Under the pieces are notes generated by a model. That model did not search any database. It had not been told where the DNA came from and worked only from the letters and a program-made list of their open reading frames with translations. A program made the position numbers and the translations under genes. This document shows positions 7,727 through 16,168 of a stretch of DNA of 64,000 nucleotides, piece by piece; position 1 is the stretch's first letter; each line of letters begins with the position of its first letter. The stretch comes from Streptomyces sp. JH34 (GTDB lineage: Bacteria > Actinomycetota > Actinomycetes > Streptomycetales > Streptomycetaceae), in contig NZ_JAJSOO010000001.1 of NCBI RefSeq assembly GCF_029428875.1, positions 7,164,501-7,228,500 on the forward strand, written 5' to 3'.

Positions 7727-8388
7727 GAGGTGGGCTTCCCTTCCGCATCCTGCGGCAGGGAAGGGAGCGACGACGCGGCAGGCGCATCCAGTTCGGGCAG
7801 GATCTGCGTGATCACGGCAACCCGCTCGGCTCCCTCGGGAGCACTTGCCGCGGTCTCCGGCGCGTCCCGCCGGTAGCGTGCGATGACCTCGGTCAACTCC
7901 CGGTACAGGTCTGCGGTTTCCTCGGGGGTGAGCCGCAGGGCCCAGTCGCTCATGTCGAAGGTGTTCCTCCACGCGCGGGGCATAGTCTGAAGCTCGTTCA
8001 GGGTCTGCTGCGCACGCAGGGTGTAGATGGAGGCGACGGACTGCTGATAGGCCAGTGCCGCCTCGGGCTCCCGCTCGGCCAGTTCCGGATCGTTGAACCA
8101 GGTGGTCCGGTGCACCGAACGCCACCAGCGTTCTCGCGCGTTGCCGCGTCCGGTGTCCTCCTCGACGAAACCGGCCGCGCCGAGCTGCCGGAGGTGGTAG
8201 CTGGCCGTACCGGAGTTCACGCCCAGCCGCTCCGCAACACGGGTGGCCGTCGACGGGCCGTACTTCCGCAACAGCCCGACCAGCTGCACGCGCACCGGAT
8301 GCGCCAGGGCGCGCAGCCCCTGTGCGTCCAGGACAATCGAGTCCTTCTCAACCTTCGGGCCGCCCGGCCTCTCCACTGCATCAGCCAT
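7723..8388 (-). CDS. ArsR-type winged-helix regulator of the adjacent MFS pump
   Basis: A 221-residue regulator. Residues 20-85 form an ArsR/HTH_20 winged helix (LRALAHPVRVQLVGLLRKYGPSTATRVAERLGV..TASYHLRQL..GFVEE). The longer C-terminal domain is helical and probably senses a ligand. I chose the ATG at 8388 (MADAVERPGG). The frame extends upstream through the operator, but that extension is repetitive operator sequence. The stop overlaps the MFS start (ATGA), so it very likely controls that pump. This arrangement is common in Streptomyces. Confidence 0.88.
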   Translation of the reverse strand: MADAVERPGGPKVEKDSIVLDAQGLRALAHPVRVQLVGLLRKYGPSTATRVAERLGVNSGTASYHLRQLGAAGFVEEDTGRGNARERWWRSVHRTTWFNDPELAEREPEAALAYQQSVASIYTLRAQQTLNELQTMPRAWRNTFDMSDWALRLTPEETADLYRELTEVIARYRRDAPETAASAPEGAERVAVITQILPELDAPAASSLPSLPQDAEGKPTS

Positions 8389-8410
8389 GCGACACACAGT
8401 AGACCGCAAA

Positions 8411-8449
8411 GAGTTCTTCGCAAAGGGTTCTTTGCGAAGAACTCTTCGC
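8411..8449. promoter_or_regulatory. Nested palindromic operator upstream of ArsR-like/MFS operon
   Basis: GAGTTCTTCGCAAAG (8411-8425) and its exact reverse complement (8430-8444) are separated by GGTT. A second dyad, GCGAAGA-AC-TCTTCGC (8434-8449), shares the right arm. Together they offer three overlapping TCTTCGC half-sites 22-60 bases upstream of the regulator start. It is the probable autoregulatory operator. Confidence 0.75.
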
Positions 8450-8465
8450 GATCTGCTGCTGGAAC

Positions 8466-9240
8466 TCACTTCCCGAGGAACAAGCGGATCGGGGACTCGA
8501 CTTCTCGCGCCTTACCCGCGCACACCCAACTGGTACGGCTGTCCGCAGCGGACGTCGAGCCCCATTCCGGCCGGGGCACCTGATGCCGGTGTCCCTCCAC
8601 CTCGGGCCACCCGATCGTCGTCGAAGCCGCCGAGCTCGCCCGCAAGGTCCAGGCAGCCGCCACTTCCTGACGACCGGCATCGTCGACGGTACGGAGCTCC
8701 GGGTCCTTCGCGGCGATCACGGCGCACAGGCCGACCGCGCCGTCGCCGACCACCACGGCGGTCGCCCCGGGCTTCACCTCGGCCGCGTCGGCGGCCCACC
8801 AGCCGGTGCCCATGACGTCGGAGACCGCCAGCAGAACCGGCCACAGCTCCTCGCCCGGCACGCCGTCGGTGGCGACCAGCGTGCCCTGGGCGTTCGGGAT
8901 ACGCACATGGTCCGCCTGGCAGGTGGACATGAACTCGCGGTGCAGGCAGTTGGACTGGAAGCCGTTTCTGCAGTTCGCGCAGGTGTTGTCCGAGGTGGCG
9001 AACGAGCCGACCACGACTGGCCCGGCTCGACCGAGGTGACCTCGGAGCCGACCTCCTCGACGAAGCCGACGTACTCGTGCCCCATCGGATGCGGCTCGTC
9101 GGTGGGCTCGGCGCCGCGGTAGGGCCACAGATCCGAGCCGCACACACACGTCACCGCCGTGCGCATGATCGCGTCGGTGGGGTGAAGGATCTTCGGGTCC
9201 TCCAACGTCTCGAAACGGAGCGAGGTACGGTCAAGGGGTG
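8466..9240 (-). pseudogene. Zinc-dependent alcohol dehydrogenase, frameshifted and truncated
   Basis: The N-terminal part is in one minus-strand frame: ILHPTDAIMRTAVTCVCGSDLWPYRG, then PMGHEYVGFVEEVGSEV. After about 9020 the sequence continues in another frame with CANCRNGFQSNC (the four-cysteine structural zinc loop) and TAVVVGDGAVGLCAVIAAK (the Rossmann GxGxxG). After that the coenzyme domain degenerates and the last third is missing. There is no start codon for the first part. The family is certain; the gene is dead. The intact HTH_31 regulator next to it probably once controlled it. Confidence 0.8.
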
Positions 9241-9253
9241 TACTGCCAGTACA
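9239..9253. promoter_or_regulatory. Palindrome upstream of the HTH_31 regulator
   Basis: TGTACTGCCAGTACA is a dyad with perfect six-base arms and a three-base spacer. It lies 37 bases before the regulator start and at the 5' end of the divergent alcohol dehydrogenase remnant, so it is a plausible operator. Confidence 0.5.
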
Positions 9254-9289
9254 TCGCTGCGGGCGACGGCGGGACGTACCGTCGAAGAC

Positions 9290-10174
9290 GTGGACAACCA
9301 AGCAGAGATCCGCGAGTTCCTGACCTCGCGGCGCGCGAAGATCACCCCCTGTCAGGCGGGCCTGCCGTCCGGCAGCCGCCGCCGGGTTCCCGGCCTGCGC
9401 AGGAGCGAGGTCGCAGCACTGGCCGACATGAGCGTGGAGTACTACTCCAAACTCGAACGCGGCAACCTCGCCGGCGCCTCCCCAGCCGTCCTGGAAGCCC
9501 TCGCCCGCGCCCTGCAGCTCGACGACGCCGAACGCGCCCACCTGCTGAACCTCGCCCACACAGCCGACGGCTCGGACGCCCTCACCCGCCCCCGAAGGCG
9601 CTCCCCGCAGTGGAAGGCCCACCGCAGCCTGCAATGGGTCCTGGACGCTGTCACCGCAGGCCCGGCCTTCGTCCGCAACGGCCGCATGGACATGCTCGCC
9701 ACCAACCAGCTCGCCCGCGCCTTCTACGACGACGTCTACGCCACGGCCCACAACCAGGCCAACCTGGCCCGCTTCAACTTCCTCGACCCCGCCTCCCGCC
9801 GCTTCTACCCCGACTGGGACCAAGCCGCCGACGTTGCCGTGTCGATCCTGCGCACCGAAGCCGGCCGCAACCCCCATGACAAGGACCTGCACGACCTCGT
9901 CGGTGAACTCTCCACCCGCAGCGACGACTTCCGCACCCGCTGGGGCGCCCACAACGTCCGCCACCACGGCACCGGCACCAAGCGCTTCCACCACCACGCC
10001 ATCGGTGATCTCACGCTTGCTTACGAAGGGCTGGAGATGGCCGCAGAACCCGGCCTCACCCTCACTGTCTACACCGCCGAGCCCGGCTCACCCCATGAGG
10101 AAGGATTGCGCCTCCTCGCCTCGTGGGCAGCCACCCAGAACTCTGACGCCGCGTGGCCCTCGCCCTCGAGCTGA
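9290..10174 (+). CDS. HTH_31 / MmyB-like transcriptional regulator
   Basis: A 294-residue regulator. The N-terminus is an Xre-type helix-turn-helix of the HTH_31 family: LTSRRAKITP, RRVPGLRRSEVAALADMSVEYYSKLERG and ALARALQLDDAERAHL. The C-terminus is the MmyB-like ligand-binding (PAS-like) domain (NGRMDMLATNQLARAFY, FYPDWDQAADVAVSILR, HHHAIGDLTLAYEGLEM). I chose GTG at 9290 (MDNQAEIREFL); upstream in-frame codons overlap the dehydrogenase remnant. These regulators usually sit opposite an oxidoreductase gene they repress; here that partner is a pseudogene. A second member lies at 47832-48653. Confidence 0.88.
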   Translation: MDNQAEIREFLTSRRAKITPCQAGLPSGSRRRVPGLRRSEVAALADMSVEYYSKLERGNLAGASPAVLEALARALQLDDAERAHLLNLAHTADGSDALTRPRRRSPQWKAHRSLQWVLDAVTAGPAFVRNGRMDMLATNQLARAFYDDVYATAHNQANLARFNFLDPASRRFYPDWDQAADVAVSILRTEAGRNPHDKDLHDLVGELSTRSDDFRTRWGAHNVRHHGTGTKRFHHHAIGDLTLAYEGLEMAAEPGLTLTVYTAEPGSPHEEGLRLLASWAATQNSDAAWPSPSS

Positions 10175-10328
10175 TGCGTCCTGCCCACGCTTCAGCGGGA
10201 CACCTGGCCGCCCGTCGTGCCACCCACGTGTCAGCACCGCAGGTCACACTCGGCATACCCACACACCTGCCGCGGCACGGGGCAGGTGCGGAGCGAGGCG
10301 CGGGCGGGGTGTACGGCAGAATCATGCT

Positions 10329-11177
10329 GTGACGTCACCCATGGTCCTGGCCGAGCTGGAAGCCGGCATGGCGGAGCTGTCCACGCCTGCGCGGGTGTAC
10401 GTGGCAGCCGGACGGTTCACCGAGCCGGAACCCGGCCTGCCGGAGCTGGCAGCCCGGATCCGCACGCTGCTGGCCTCGATCGCGGCCGACGATGCCTGGC
10501 GGCGCTTCCTGCCCGCATACGCCCCGCCGACCGCTCCGGAGATCTGCGCCGCTCTGGAAGTGCTGGAGACGCACGGAGCAGCCTCGTTCCTGGCCCAGGT
10601 CGCGGCCGTCGACCTGGTCTGGCCGAGCCACCGGCACCTGCCCGTCGAGACCGCCGAGCGCGCTGCGGACCGGGTGGTGTCCCTGCTCGGACCGGCGGCC
10701 ACCTGGTGGACCAATCACGATGCCGAATGCGGTGCGGTGAACGGACTCACCCCACTGTTCGACAGCCTGCTGGCAGGGACGGACGGTCAGCACTTCACGC
10801 TGGCGCTGCAGATCGTGACGACTGAGAGCCCCGCCCCGCCGGAGGATCATCACCATCGCTGCATCAGTACACGGCACCGGGCCGAGTGGCTTGCGGGTGT
10901 GTTCCATCCGGGTGGTCGCCCGCACGGCGTCGGCCTACCACGTGCCGTCGTCGAGGCCTGCGCCCTCCGAGAGGTCGGAGGGCATGCTCCTCACCAGCTC
11001 GGCCGCCGGTTCCGCGCCGGCACGGCCTCGAGGGACAGGACCTGTCCTGGCGATCATCCGGTCGGGCGCCTGGGTGATATTTTGACCGGCATCGTGAGGA
11101 GGGGCGGGCGAATCCGTGGACAACGACCTTCGGCGTGCGGTCGTCGTGACGCTCGGCGAACTCGGGCGAAGCGATGA
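10329..11177 (+). CDS. Hypothetical protein, C-terminus uncertain
   Basis: GTG at 10329 (or ATG 10341) opens a frame with clear coding character up to about 10830 (PELAARIRTLLASIAADDAW, EICAALEVLETHGAASF, ATWWTNHDAECGAVNGL). I recognise no family. Beyond that point the sequence becomes Arg-, His- and Gly-rich and runs 62 bases into the next gene in another frame. The last third may therefore follow a frameshift or a lost stop. The natural protein is probably about 165-170 residues plus an unclear tail. No strong ribosome site; a leaderless start is possible. Confidence 0.5.
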   Translation: MTSPMVLAELEAGMAELSTPARVYVAAGRFTEPEPGLPELAARIRTLLASIAADDAWRRFLPAYAPPTAPEICAALEVLETHGAASFLAQVAAVDLVWPSHRHLPVETAERAADRVVSLLGPAATWWTNHDAECGAVNGLTPLFDSLLAGTDGQHFTLALQIVTTESPAPPEDHHHRCISTRHRAEWLAGVFHPGGRPHGVGLPRAVVEACALREVGGHAPHQLGRRFRAGTASRDRTCPGDHPVGRLGDILTGIVRRGGRIRGQRPSACGRRDARRTRAKR

Positions 11178-11556
11178 CTGGCGTGACCGGGCGGACGCTG
11201 GGCACAGCCTGGCAGGGTTCGCCGAGATGCCGGAGGCCGTGGAGCCGCTGCTGGGGCTCGTGCTCGATCCCGGTGACACTTTCGTCACCCGGCAGACCGC
11301 GGAGGGCTTGCTTCGGCGAAAGGACAGGGCCGGACTGAGGTTGGTCGCGTCCGCGTTGGCAGTCGCCGACGACAACCACGCCGACTACATCCACACCGCG
11401 ATCGTCGATGTCTTCAGCATCTTCTCGGACGACTTGGAGGAGGCGCTACGGCTCTGCGAGGCGATGTCGGGCGACCCTGACGACCGTGTTGCCCTGGGGG
11501 CCGGTCGGCTGCAAGAAAGCCTGGCAGAGATCGATCCCGTTCTCCGCCCCTCGTAG
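11116..11556 (+). CDS. HEAT-repeat-like protein
   Basis: A 146-residue, all-helical protein. Tandem helix pairs (WRDRADAGHSLAGFAEMPEAVEPLLGLVLDPGDTFVTRQTAEGLLRR and the following pair) fit short HEAT repeats, which act as protein-binding scaffolds. The start is GTG at 11116 with a good GAGGAGGGG site upstream. It appears monocistronic. The role is unknown; similar small HEAT proteins are widespread in Streptomyces. Confidence 0.75.
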   Translation: MDNDLRRAVVVTLGELGRSDDWRDRADAGHSLAGFAEMPEAVEPLLGLVLDPGDTFVTRQTAEGLLRRKDRAGLRLVASALAVADDNHADYIHTAIVDVFSIFSDDLEEALRLCEAMSGDPDDRVALGAGRLQESLAEIDPVLRPS

Positions 11557-11850
11557 CAGGGTTTCGATCGCTGTTGTGAGGGTGCGGATCCTCGACGACA
11601 GGGGCAGCGAGGAGAACGTTCTCGGCTCAGTGCCACGGAGCGTTCCCGTCGATCGTGTTCGGAGCCCGGCACGTCGTAATCGGAGGGTCCGCCGACTCCG
11701 GCTTGTCGCCGGACTTGTTTGCCGAGGACTTCGGCGAGACGTCGTTCGAGGTGACGGATGTGGGCGCGGTCCGGGCGACGGATGCGGTCGGTGAGGTTCG
11801 CGATGTCCGCGACGGGGACTGCTTGCTCGCCCTGCGGCCGGTGGCGGTGC
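11557..11850 (-). pseudogene. Coiled-coil remnant of an integrase-associated (DUF6262-like) protein
   Basis: One minus-strand frame reads VADIANLTDRIRR, then RHLERRLAEVLGKQVRRQAGVGGPSDYD. This resembles the C-terminal coiled coil ('LERRLAEVLGEQVWRxSGLG') of small proteins encoded beside tyrosine recombinases. There is no start, and the ends are degenerate. Nothing else is recognisable up to the operator at 12005. The family link is from memory and tentative. Confidence 0.4.
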
Positions 11851-12004
11851 AGGCCGGTGGTCCGGCGGCAGCGCGTGCGGTGACGGCCGCAAGCAGGTCC
11901 GGGTGCAGGTCCAAGCGCCGATGGAGAAGTCTGCGATGCACGCCGGCGGCCCGTGAGGCGGAGACGGTGACCGCATTCGCGCCGTCCGAAAGCCTCTCGG
12001 AGGA

Positions 12005-12060
12005 ATTACTTGGCCAGCCACATAATCAGTGCTACTTTTACGTGGCTGGCCACATAAGTG
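12005..12060. promoter_or_regulatory. Inverted-repeat operator of the oxidoreductase-MarR operon
   Basis: TGGCCAGCCAC (12011-12021) and its exact reverse complement (12042-12052) flank a 20-base centre. CACATAA follows each GGCCA-type arm. It lies 43-84 bases before the oxidoreductase ATG and is the likely MarR binding region. Confidence 0.6.
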
Positions 12061-12094
12061 ATCGGCGGGACATCCGGATGAGGAGAGCACAGTC

Positions 12095-13009
12095 ATGAAG
12101 GCCATTGTTTTCGACGCGTTCGGCGGCACCGAGGTTCTGCGCGAGGCAGAGATCGACGTTCCTCGGCCCGGTCCCGGCCAGGTCCGTGTACGTGTACGGG
12201 CCGTCGGCGTCAATCCGGTGGACGGAAAGATCCGCTCCGGCGTGATGGAGGCCATATTCCCCACCACGCTGCCCGCCGTGCCCGGCGGGGAGATCGCCGG
12301 TGTGGTCGACGCGGTCGGCGGGGAAGTCGACCACCTGCAGGTGGGGGACGAGGTCCTGGGCTGGTCCGACACCGGCTCCTACGCCCAGTACGCCCTGGCG
12401 TCGGCGGCCGTCCTCGCACCCAAGCCGGTCGGCCTGGAGTGGTCGAACGCCGCAGCTCTGCCTGTGGCGAGCGACGGTGCCGAACGCGTGCTGGACCTGC
12501 TCGACGTCACCTCGGGGGAGACGCTGCTGATCCATGGAGCGTCCGGCGCGCTCGGCACCATCGCCGTCCAGCTCGCCGTGGCACGCGGTGCCCGCGTCAT
12601 CGGCACTGCCGGACCGGCCAACCAGGAGTACGTCACCTCGCTCGGCGCGACCGCGCTGGTCTACGGGGACAACCTGGTACAGCGGGTCCGCGAGCTGGCC
12701 CCCGAAGGGGTGGACGCTGTCCTCGACGCCGCGGGCAAGGGGGCACTGGAGGACTCGATCATCCTGCGCGGCACCACTGACCGGATTGTCACCACCGCCG
12801 ACTTCCGCGCCCGCGAACTCGGAATCGTCTTCGCCGAGGGCCCGCAGCGGCGCTCCGCCGCGAGGCTGGCCGAACTGGCCCAGGAGGCCGCAGACGGCAC
12901 ACTGGTGACCACGCTCAGCGCCACCTACCCGCTCGCAGAAGCCGCCAAGGCGCAGCAGGCCAGCGATGCCGGCCACAACCGCGGCAAAATCGTCCTCACC
13001 GTCAACTGA
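12095..13009 (+). CDS. NADP-dependent quinone-type oxidoreductase (MDR family)
   Basis: A 304-residue zinc-independent medium-chain reductase. The N-terminal GroES-like domain shows MKAIVFDAFGGTEVL and VRVRAVGVNPVDGKIRSG. The cofactor site is LLIHGASGALGTIAVQLAVARGARVIGTA, with the AxxGxxG variant GASGALG. The C-terminus is a typical LAEAAKAQ...RGKIVLTV. No cysteine structural-zinc loop is present, so this is the quinone oxidoreductase branch. It is followed 35 bases later by a MarR regulator on the same strand and preceded by the palindromic operator. The pair is probably an autoregulated response to electrophiles or quinones (inference). Confidence 0.9.
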   Translation: MKAIVFDAFGGTEVLREAEIDVPRPGPGQVRVRVRAVGVNPVDGKIRSGVMEAIFPTTLPAVPGGEIAGVVDAVGGEVDHLQVGDEVLGWSDTGSYAQYALASAAVLAPKPVGLEWSNAAALPVASDGAERVLDLLDVTSGETLLIHGASGALGTIAVQLAVARGARVIGTAGPANQEYVTSLGATALVYGDNLVQRVRELAPEGVDAVLDAAGKGALEDSIILRGTTDRIVTTADFRARELGIVFAEGPQRRSAARLAELAQEAADGTLVTTLSATYPLAEAAKAQQASDAGHNRGKIVLTVN

Positions 13010-13044
13010 CCGTTCCCGCTCACTCCAACGATGAGGAAACAGCC

Positions 13045-13524
13045 ATGTCCGACACCACCTCAGCGGAACTGCCGAACGCCGCGCGCGACGGGCGATTGAG
13101 CTACGCCGTCTTCCAGCTCGCCCGCGCCCATCGCAGCCACGCCGCCGCCATGCTGCGCGCCCTGAACCTGCACCCGGGACAGGAACTGCTGCTGATGCAG
13201 CTCTTCGACCAGGACGGCCAGACACAGGCAGAACTGCTCGAGCGTGTAGGCCTCGACCACTCCACCGTCTCCAAGTCGCTGCGCCGCATGCAGGAGGCCG
13301 GACTGCTCACCCGGGTGCCCGCTCCCCACGACCGGCGGGTCATGGTGGTCAGCCTCACCGATGCCGGCCGCGCGCTGCGGGAGCCCATCGCCGATATGTG
13401 GCGCACCCTGGAGCAGATCTCCGTACGCGATCTGACTCCTGACCAGGTCGAAACGTTCACCACGTGTGCGAACGCCATCGAGAGGTCGCTCAGGGACCGC
13501 AGCCGGCAGGCACCTGTCGAGTGA
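13045..13524 (+). CDS. MarR-family regulator
   Basis: A 159-residue winged-helix protein. LLLMQLFDQDGQTQAELLERVGLDHSTVSKSLRRMQEAGLLTRVPAPHDRRVMVVSLTDAGRAL is the MarR core, with the wing at DRRVMVV. The N- and C-terminal helices provide the dimer interface. The ATG at 13045 has GATGAGGAAA upstream. It lies in an operon behind the oxidoreductase and is expected to bind the inverted repeat at 12011-12052. Confidence 0.9.
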   Translation: MSDTTSAELPNAARDGRLSYAVFQLARAHRSHAAAMLRALNLHPGQELLLMQLFDQDGQTQAELLERVGLDHSTVSKSLRRMQEAGLLTRVPAPHDRRVMVVSLTDAGRALREPIADMWRTLEQISVRDLTPDQVETFTTCANAIERSLRDRSRQAPVE

Positions 13525-14053
13525 TCGGGCACGGCCGGGCGGGGCTCCCTCGCCAGGCCGGCCGCGCTGCCCAGCGACTGCTTCGAAGTGCGCGACGAGG
13601 GCGTCGCCAGGCCGACGCCGTGCCTGCGCCATCACATCAACATCCTCGGCAGGTACTTTCCCCAAGTTCCCCGGGCCGCACGGCGGTCCGTTACCTCTGC
13701 GCGACGGGCACGCCCTCGAGGACAAGTGACCGCCTGCGGTGGGCCCGGGAAAGAGTCGCACCGGCCGTGGCCCGCACCTGCAGCTCAAGCACCGCCCATG
13801 ACCGGCGCCCGTCCTCCGCCGTGTCCGTCCCACACGAGACCGCTCCCGGGGTGGCAAGCGTGTCGACGGTCGCACGCTCGATCAGACCGGTGAAGACCGG
13901 ACAAGCACTCGAAACTGATCCGGCGCCTCGGCCTCGAGATCGTCGATGCCCCGCCCCGGGCCCCGGCCGAGCGATACGGCCCGAGTCAGCCGGTACCTGT
14001 TGTCCGCTCCTCACAGGTCCTGCCGGCGGCGCGTGCACGGGCCGCCGCTGGGA
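13525..14053. other. Non-coding or fully decayed stretch
   Basis: About 530 bases between the MarR gene and the convergent 417-residue gene. Short segments in several frames look coding (for example FPGPHGGPLPLRDGHALEDK before a stop near 13730), but none can be assigned. No terminator-like stem was recognised. Confidence 0.4.
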
Positions 14054-15307
14054 CTACTCGGCGTCCCGCCGTCGGCGCGCGCGCTCGAGCTCAGCGGCAT
14101 CCGACATCCAGGAGCCGTACTGTTCGAGTGCGGCACAGCCGCCGCGGACGAAGGCGCTCACCAGGTTCCGGTATCCGCCGATCCCATCGACCAGGCTGTA
14201 CTCGACCCGGTACTCCGGATCCGACCCTCCGCCTTCGTGTGCCGTCGTGACCCGGGCGATGGAATCCGCGTAGAAGTGAAGCTGGATTCCCTCGCCCATC
14301 TCCTCGTCCTCGATGGTGAACACTTCGTTGTCCGAGGCGGAGCGATCACCGACGAACTCCCAGAACTCCGCGGTGGCGGTTCGGGCATCGTCAGCGAGCC
14401 ACTTCTTCTCGGCCCCCTTGTCGTCGGTGAACGACAGGATCGTCTTCCTCGTACTCTCGCCGAAGCGGTCGCGGGCAGCGTCCTCGTCATCCTCCATGGA
14501 CGTGCTCCTGGAGCGGTCCGCGGCTTCCGAGCACATCAGGAAGCTCACGGTACGCACCGCGTCATCGACGAGCTCAGGCCGTGCACGGTGCACGGCCGCG
14601 TCGACGGCGGTCGCCATCCGACCCCAGTCACGCTTGTCCGTGGCACGTTTTCCCCGTCGCGGATCGCGGCCGATCCGCATGCCGGCACATGCCTGTTCCG
14701 CCGTGGCGATCACACGCATGACCTCGGGCAACAGCGCCGGGTCGACGGCATCGGGGATCCGCCTCGGTATCGTCGCGCCGTGCAGGTACTGGCCCGTGTA
14801 CATCAGGATCGCGGCGTCGAGCGGACCGAGTACCACCCCGTGCTCGGCGCGACGGCGGGCCGCGTGGTACTCCTGAGCTCGTCTTCCGTCGGACGTCTCG
14901 GTCGCCGCGCGCATCGCCGCGCAGACCTGACCGCGCCCGAGCAGATCGACGTCAGCTCCATGTGCGATGAGCCGACCCCTGTCCCACCGGATGCGCTGGA
15001 AGAGCGCGTCCACGTCTGCGGGCGCGGCAAGAAGGATCGGGTCCAGGAGCGCGACGGCAGCTTTCTCGTCGAGCCGGCCCCGGGTTCCGGCGGCGTCGCA
15101 CAGCGGAAGGACGGCACTCCACAGCAACAGGTGTCTGGCCAGGTCCTCCCGGATCACCGCAAGATGGGCCTCCCCGATGGAGAACGTGAAGGTGCGAGGC
15201 GCATGGCCGGCATCGGCCCCGGCCCCGAGCGCCAGCTTCAGGTCACCGTCCTCGCGGATCACAGTCGGAATCCAGTCGCTCCTGCGTGTGAAAACGACGT
15301 CTCTCAT
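14054..15307 (-). CDS. Streptomyces hypothetical protein (DUF6357-like)
   Basis: A 417-residue protein without signal peptide or membrane helices. The N-terminal domain starts MRDVVFTRRSDWIPTV and contains LARHLLLWSAVLPLCDAAGTRGRLDE. The middle is helical (ILMYTGQYLHG..LPEVMRVIATAEQAC). The C-terminal part is a beta-rich domain with acidic patches (NEVFTIEDEEMGEGIQLHFYADSIARV). It resembles a Streptomyces-specific DUF I associate with the number 6357; I am not sure of that assignment. I chose the ATG at 15307, behind GAGGAAG. Another ATG six codons upstream would also work. It appears monocistronic. Confidence 0.75.
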   Translation of the reverse strand: MRDVVFTRRSDWIPTVIREDGDLKLALGAGADAGHAPRTFTFSIGEAHLAVIREDLARHLLLWSAVLPLCDAAGTRGRLDEKAAVALLDPILLAAPADVDALFQRIRWDRGRLIAHGADVDLLGRGQVCAAMRAATETSDGRRAQEYHAARRRAEHGVVLGPLDAAILMYTGQYLHGATIPRRIPDAVDPALLPEVMRVIATAEQACAGMRIGRDPRRGKRATDKRDWGRMATAVDAAVHRARPELVDDAVRTVSFLMCSEAADRSRSTSMEDDEDAARDRFGESTRKTILSFTDDKGAEKKWLADDARTATAEFWEFVGDRSASDNEVFTIEDEEMGEGIQLHFYADSIARVTTAHEGGGSDPEYRVEYSLVDGIGGYRNLVSAFVRGGCAALEQYGSWMSDAAELERARRRRDAE

Positions 15308-15600
15308 GGACTCAGTCTTCCTCATCGGACGAGCCGAAGCCCGGGCCGTTGTCGCCACAGCGGCAGCCGAGGCGAGTGGACGGCGCTCCCGGAGCCTCGG
15401 CCGAACAGGACGGCGAAAGCAACACGACGTGGGCGAGCACGCGTTGAACGGCGAGGACGCACTCAAGGCCACCGAGGCACGGCACTTGGTTGCGAGCGGG
15501 TTCCTGGCGGGCGATGCCGGCCGACTTCCCCTCCTGGGGCCGGCCCACTCCTCCGCCCGTCGGTGGCGCGAGTACGGGCCGGTAGCGCTCGCCCTTTGAC

Positions 15601-15656
15601 CCAAGGAACCCTTGGATATCCAAGCATTGCCAAGGGTGTTTTCAAGTCGCTAATCT
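15601..15656 (+). promoter_or_regulatory. Repeat-rich promoter of a leaderless transcript
   Basis: CCAAGG-AAC-CCTTGG (15601-15615) overlaps the perfect palindrome CTTGGATATCCAAG (15611-15624). A further CCAAGGG lies at 15630-15636. A sigma-70-type promoter can be read as TTGCCA (15627-15632), an 18-base spacer and TAATCT (15651-15656). That places transcription start at about the ATG at 15663, so the downstream mRNA is probably leaderless. The repeats overlap the -35 region, as expected for a repressor site. Confidence 0.6.
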
Positions 15657-15662
15657 GACGGG

Positions 15663-16157
15663 ATGACAGATACAGCAACGCCCACGGACCGCTGCCACTG
15701 CGGTTGCCGGACGACAGTCGGCTACGGCCGCACATTCGCCCCCGGCCACGACAAGATCGCCGAAGCCGCCTACCTCGCCGCCCACCACAACAGCTCCGTC
15801 GCCGAACTCCTCAAGTCCCAGGGCTACGGACCCGACAACCCCGTCACCGACGCCGCCGTCAGAGCGGGCGCCTGGAAGAAGTGCGAGCACTGCGACTACA
15901 AGGGCGCGCCCGAAAGCATCCGCAACCACATGGCCAAGGTCCAGAAGGCCGAGAGCAACCAGCGGGAGTCCCTGGAGAAGTCCCTCCGCTCCCTGGGCGG
16001 TACCTGGGACCCGAGCCGCGGGATGCAGACCCTCCGGGACGCCGGGTTCCACCCCTCCGAGAAGTACATTCGCGAGGTGTACCGACGGCTGGCGGACGAT
16101 GGTCTGCTGGAGAAGGTGGACGAGAACAGGGCCATCTACTTCGTCATCGAGCAGTAA
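15663..16157 (+). CDS. Small zinc-finger-like protein
   Basis: A 164-residue protein with two candidate metal sites: CHCGC near residue 12, and CEHCDYKGAPESIRNHMAK near residue 76, a C-x2-C-...-H layout like a C2H2 finger. The C-terminal part (MQTLRDAGFHPSEKYIREVYRRLADDGLLEKVDENRAIYFV) looks like a small winged helix. A DNA- or RNA-binding role is therefore plausible. The ATG lies seven bases after the TAATCT -10 box, so a leaderless start is likely. It forms an operon with the membrane protein that begins 12 bases after its stop. No named family recognised. Confidence 0.75.
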   Translation: MTDTATPTDRCHCGCRTTVGYGRTFAPGHDKIAEAAYLAAHHNSSVAELLKSQGYGPDNPVTDAAVRAGAWKKCEHCDYKGAPESIRNHMAKVQKAESNQRESLEKSLRSLGGTWDPSRGMQTLRDAGFHPSEKYIREVYRRLADDGLLEKVDENRAIYFVIEQ

Positions 16158-16168
16158 GGACCACGACC

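Noticed and set aside
13946..15658. 570-codon ORF antisense to the 417-residue gene
   Set aside because: Composition is typical of antisense shadow, with no ribosome site. The minus-strand protein has conserved-looking domains.
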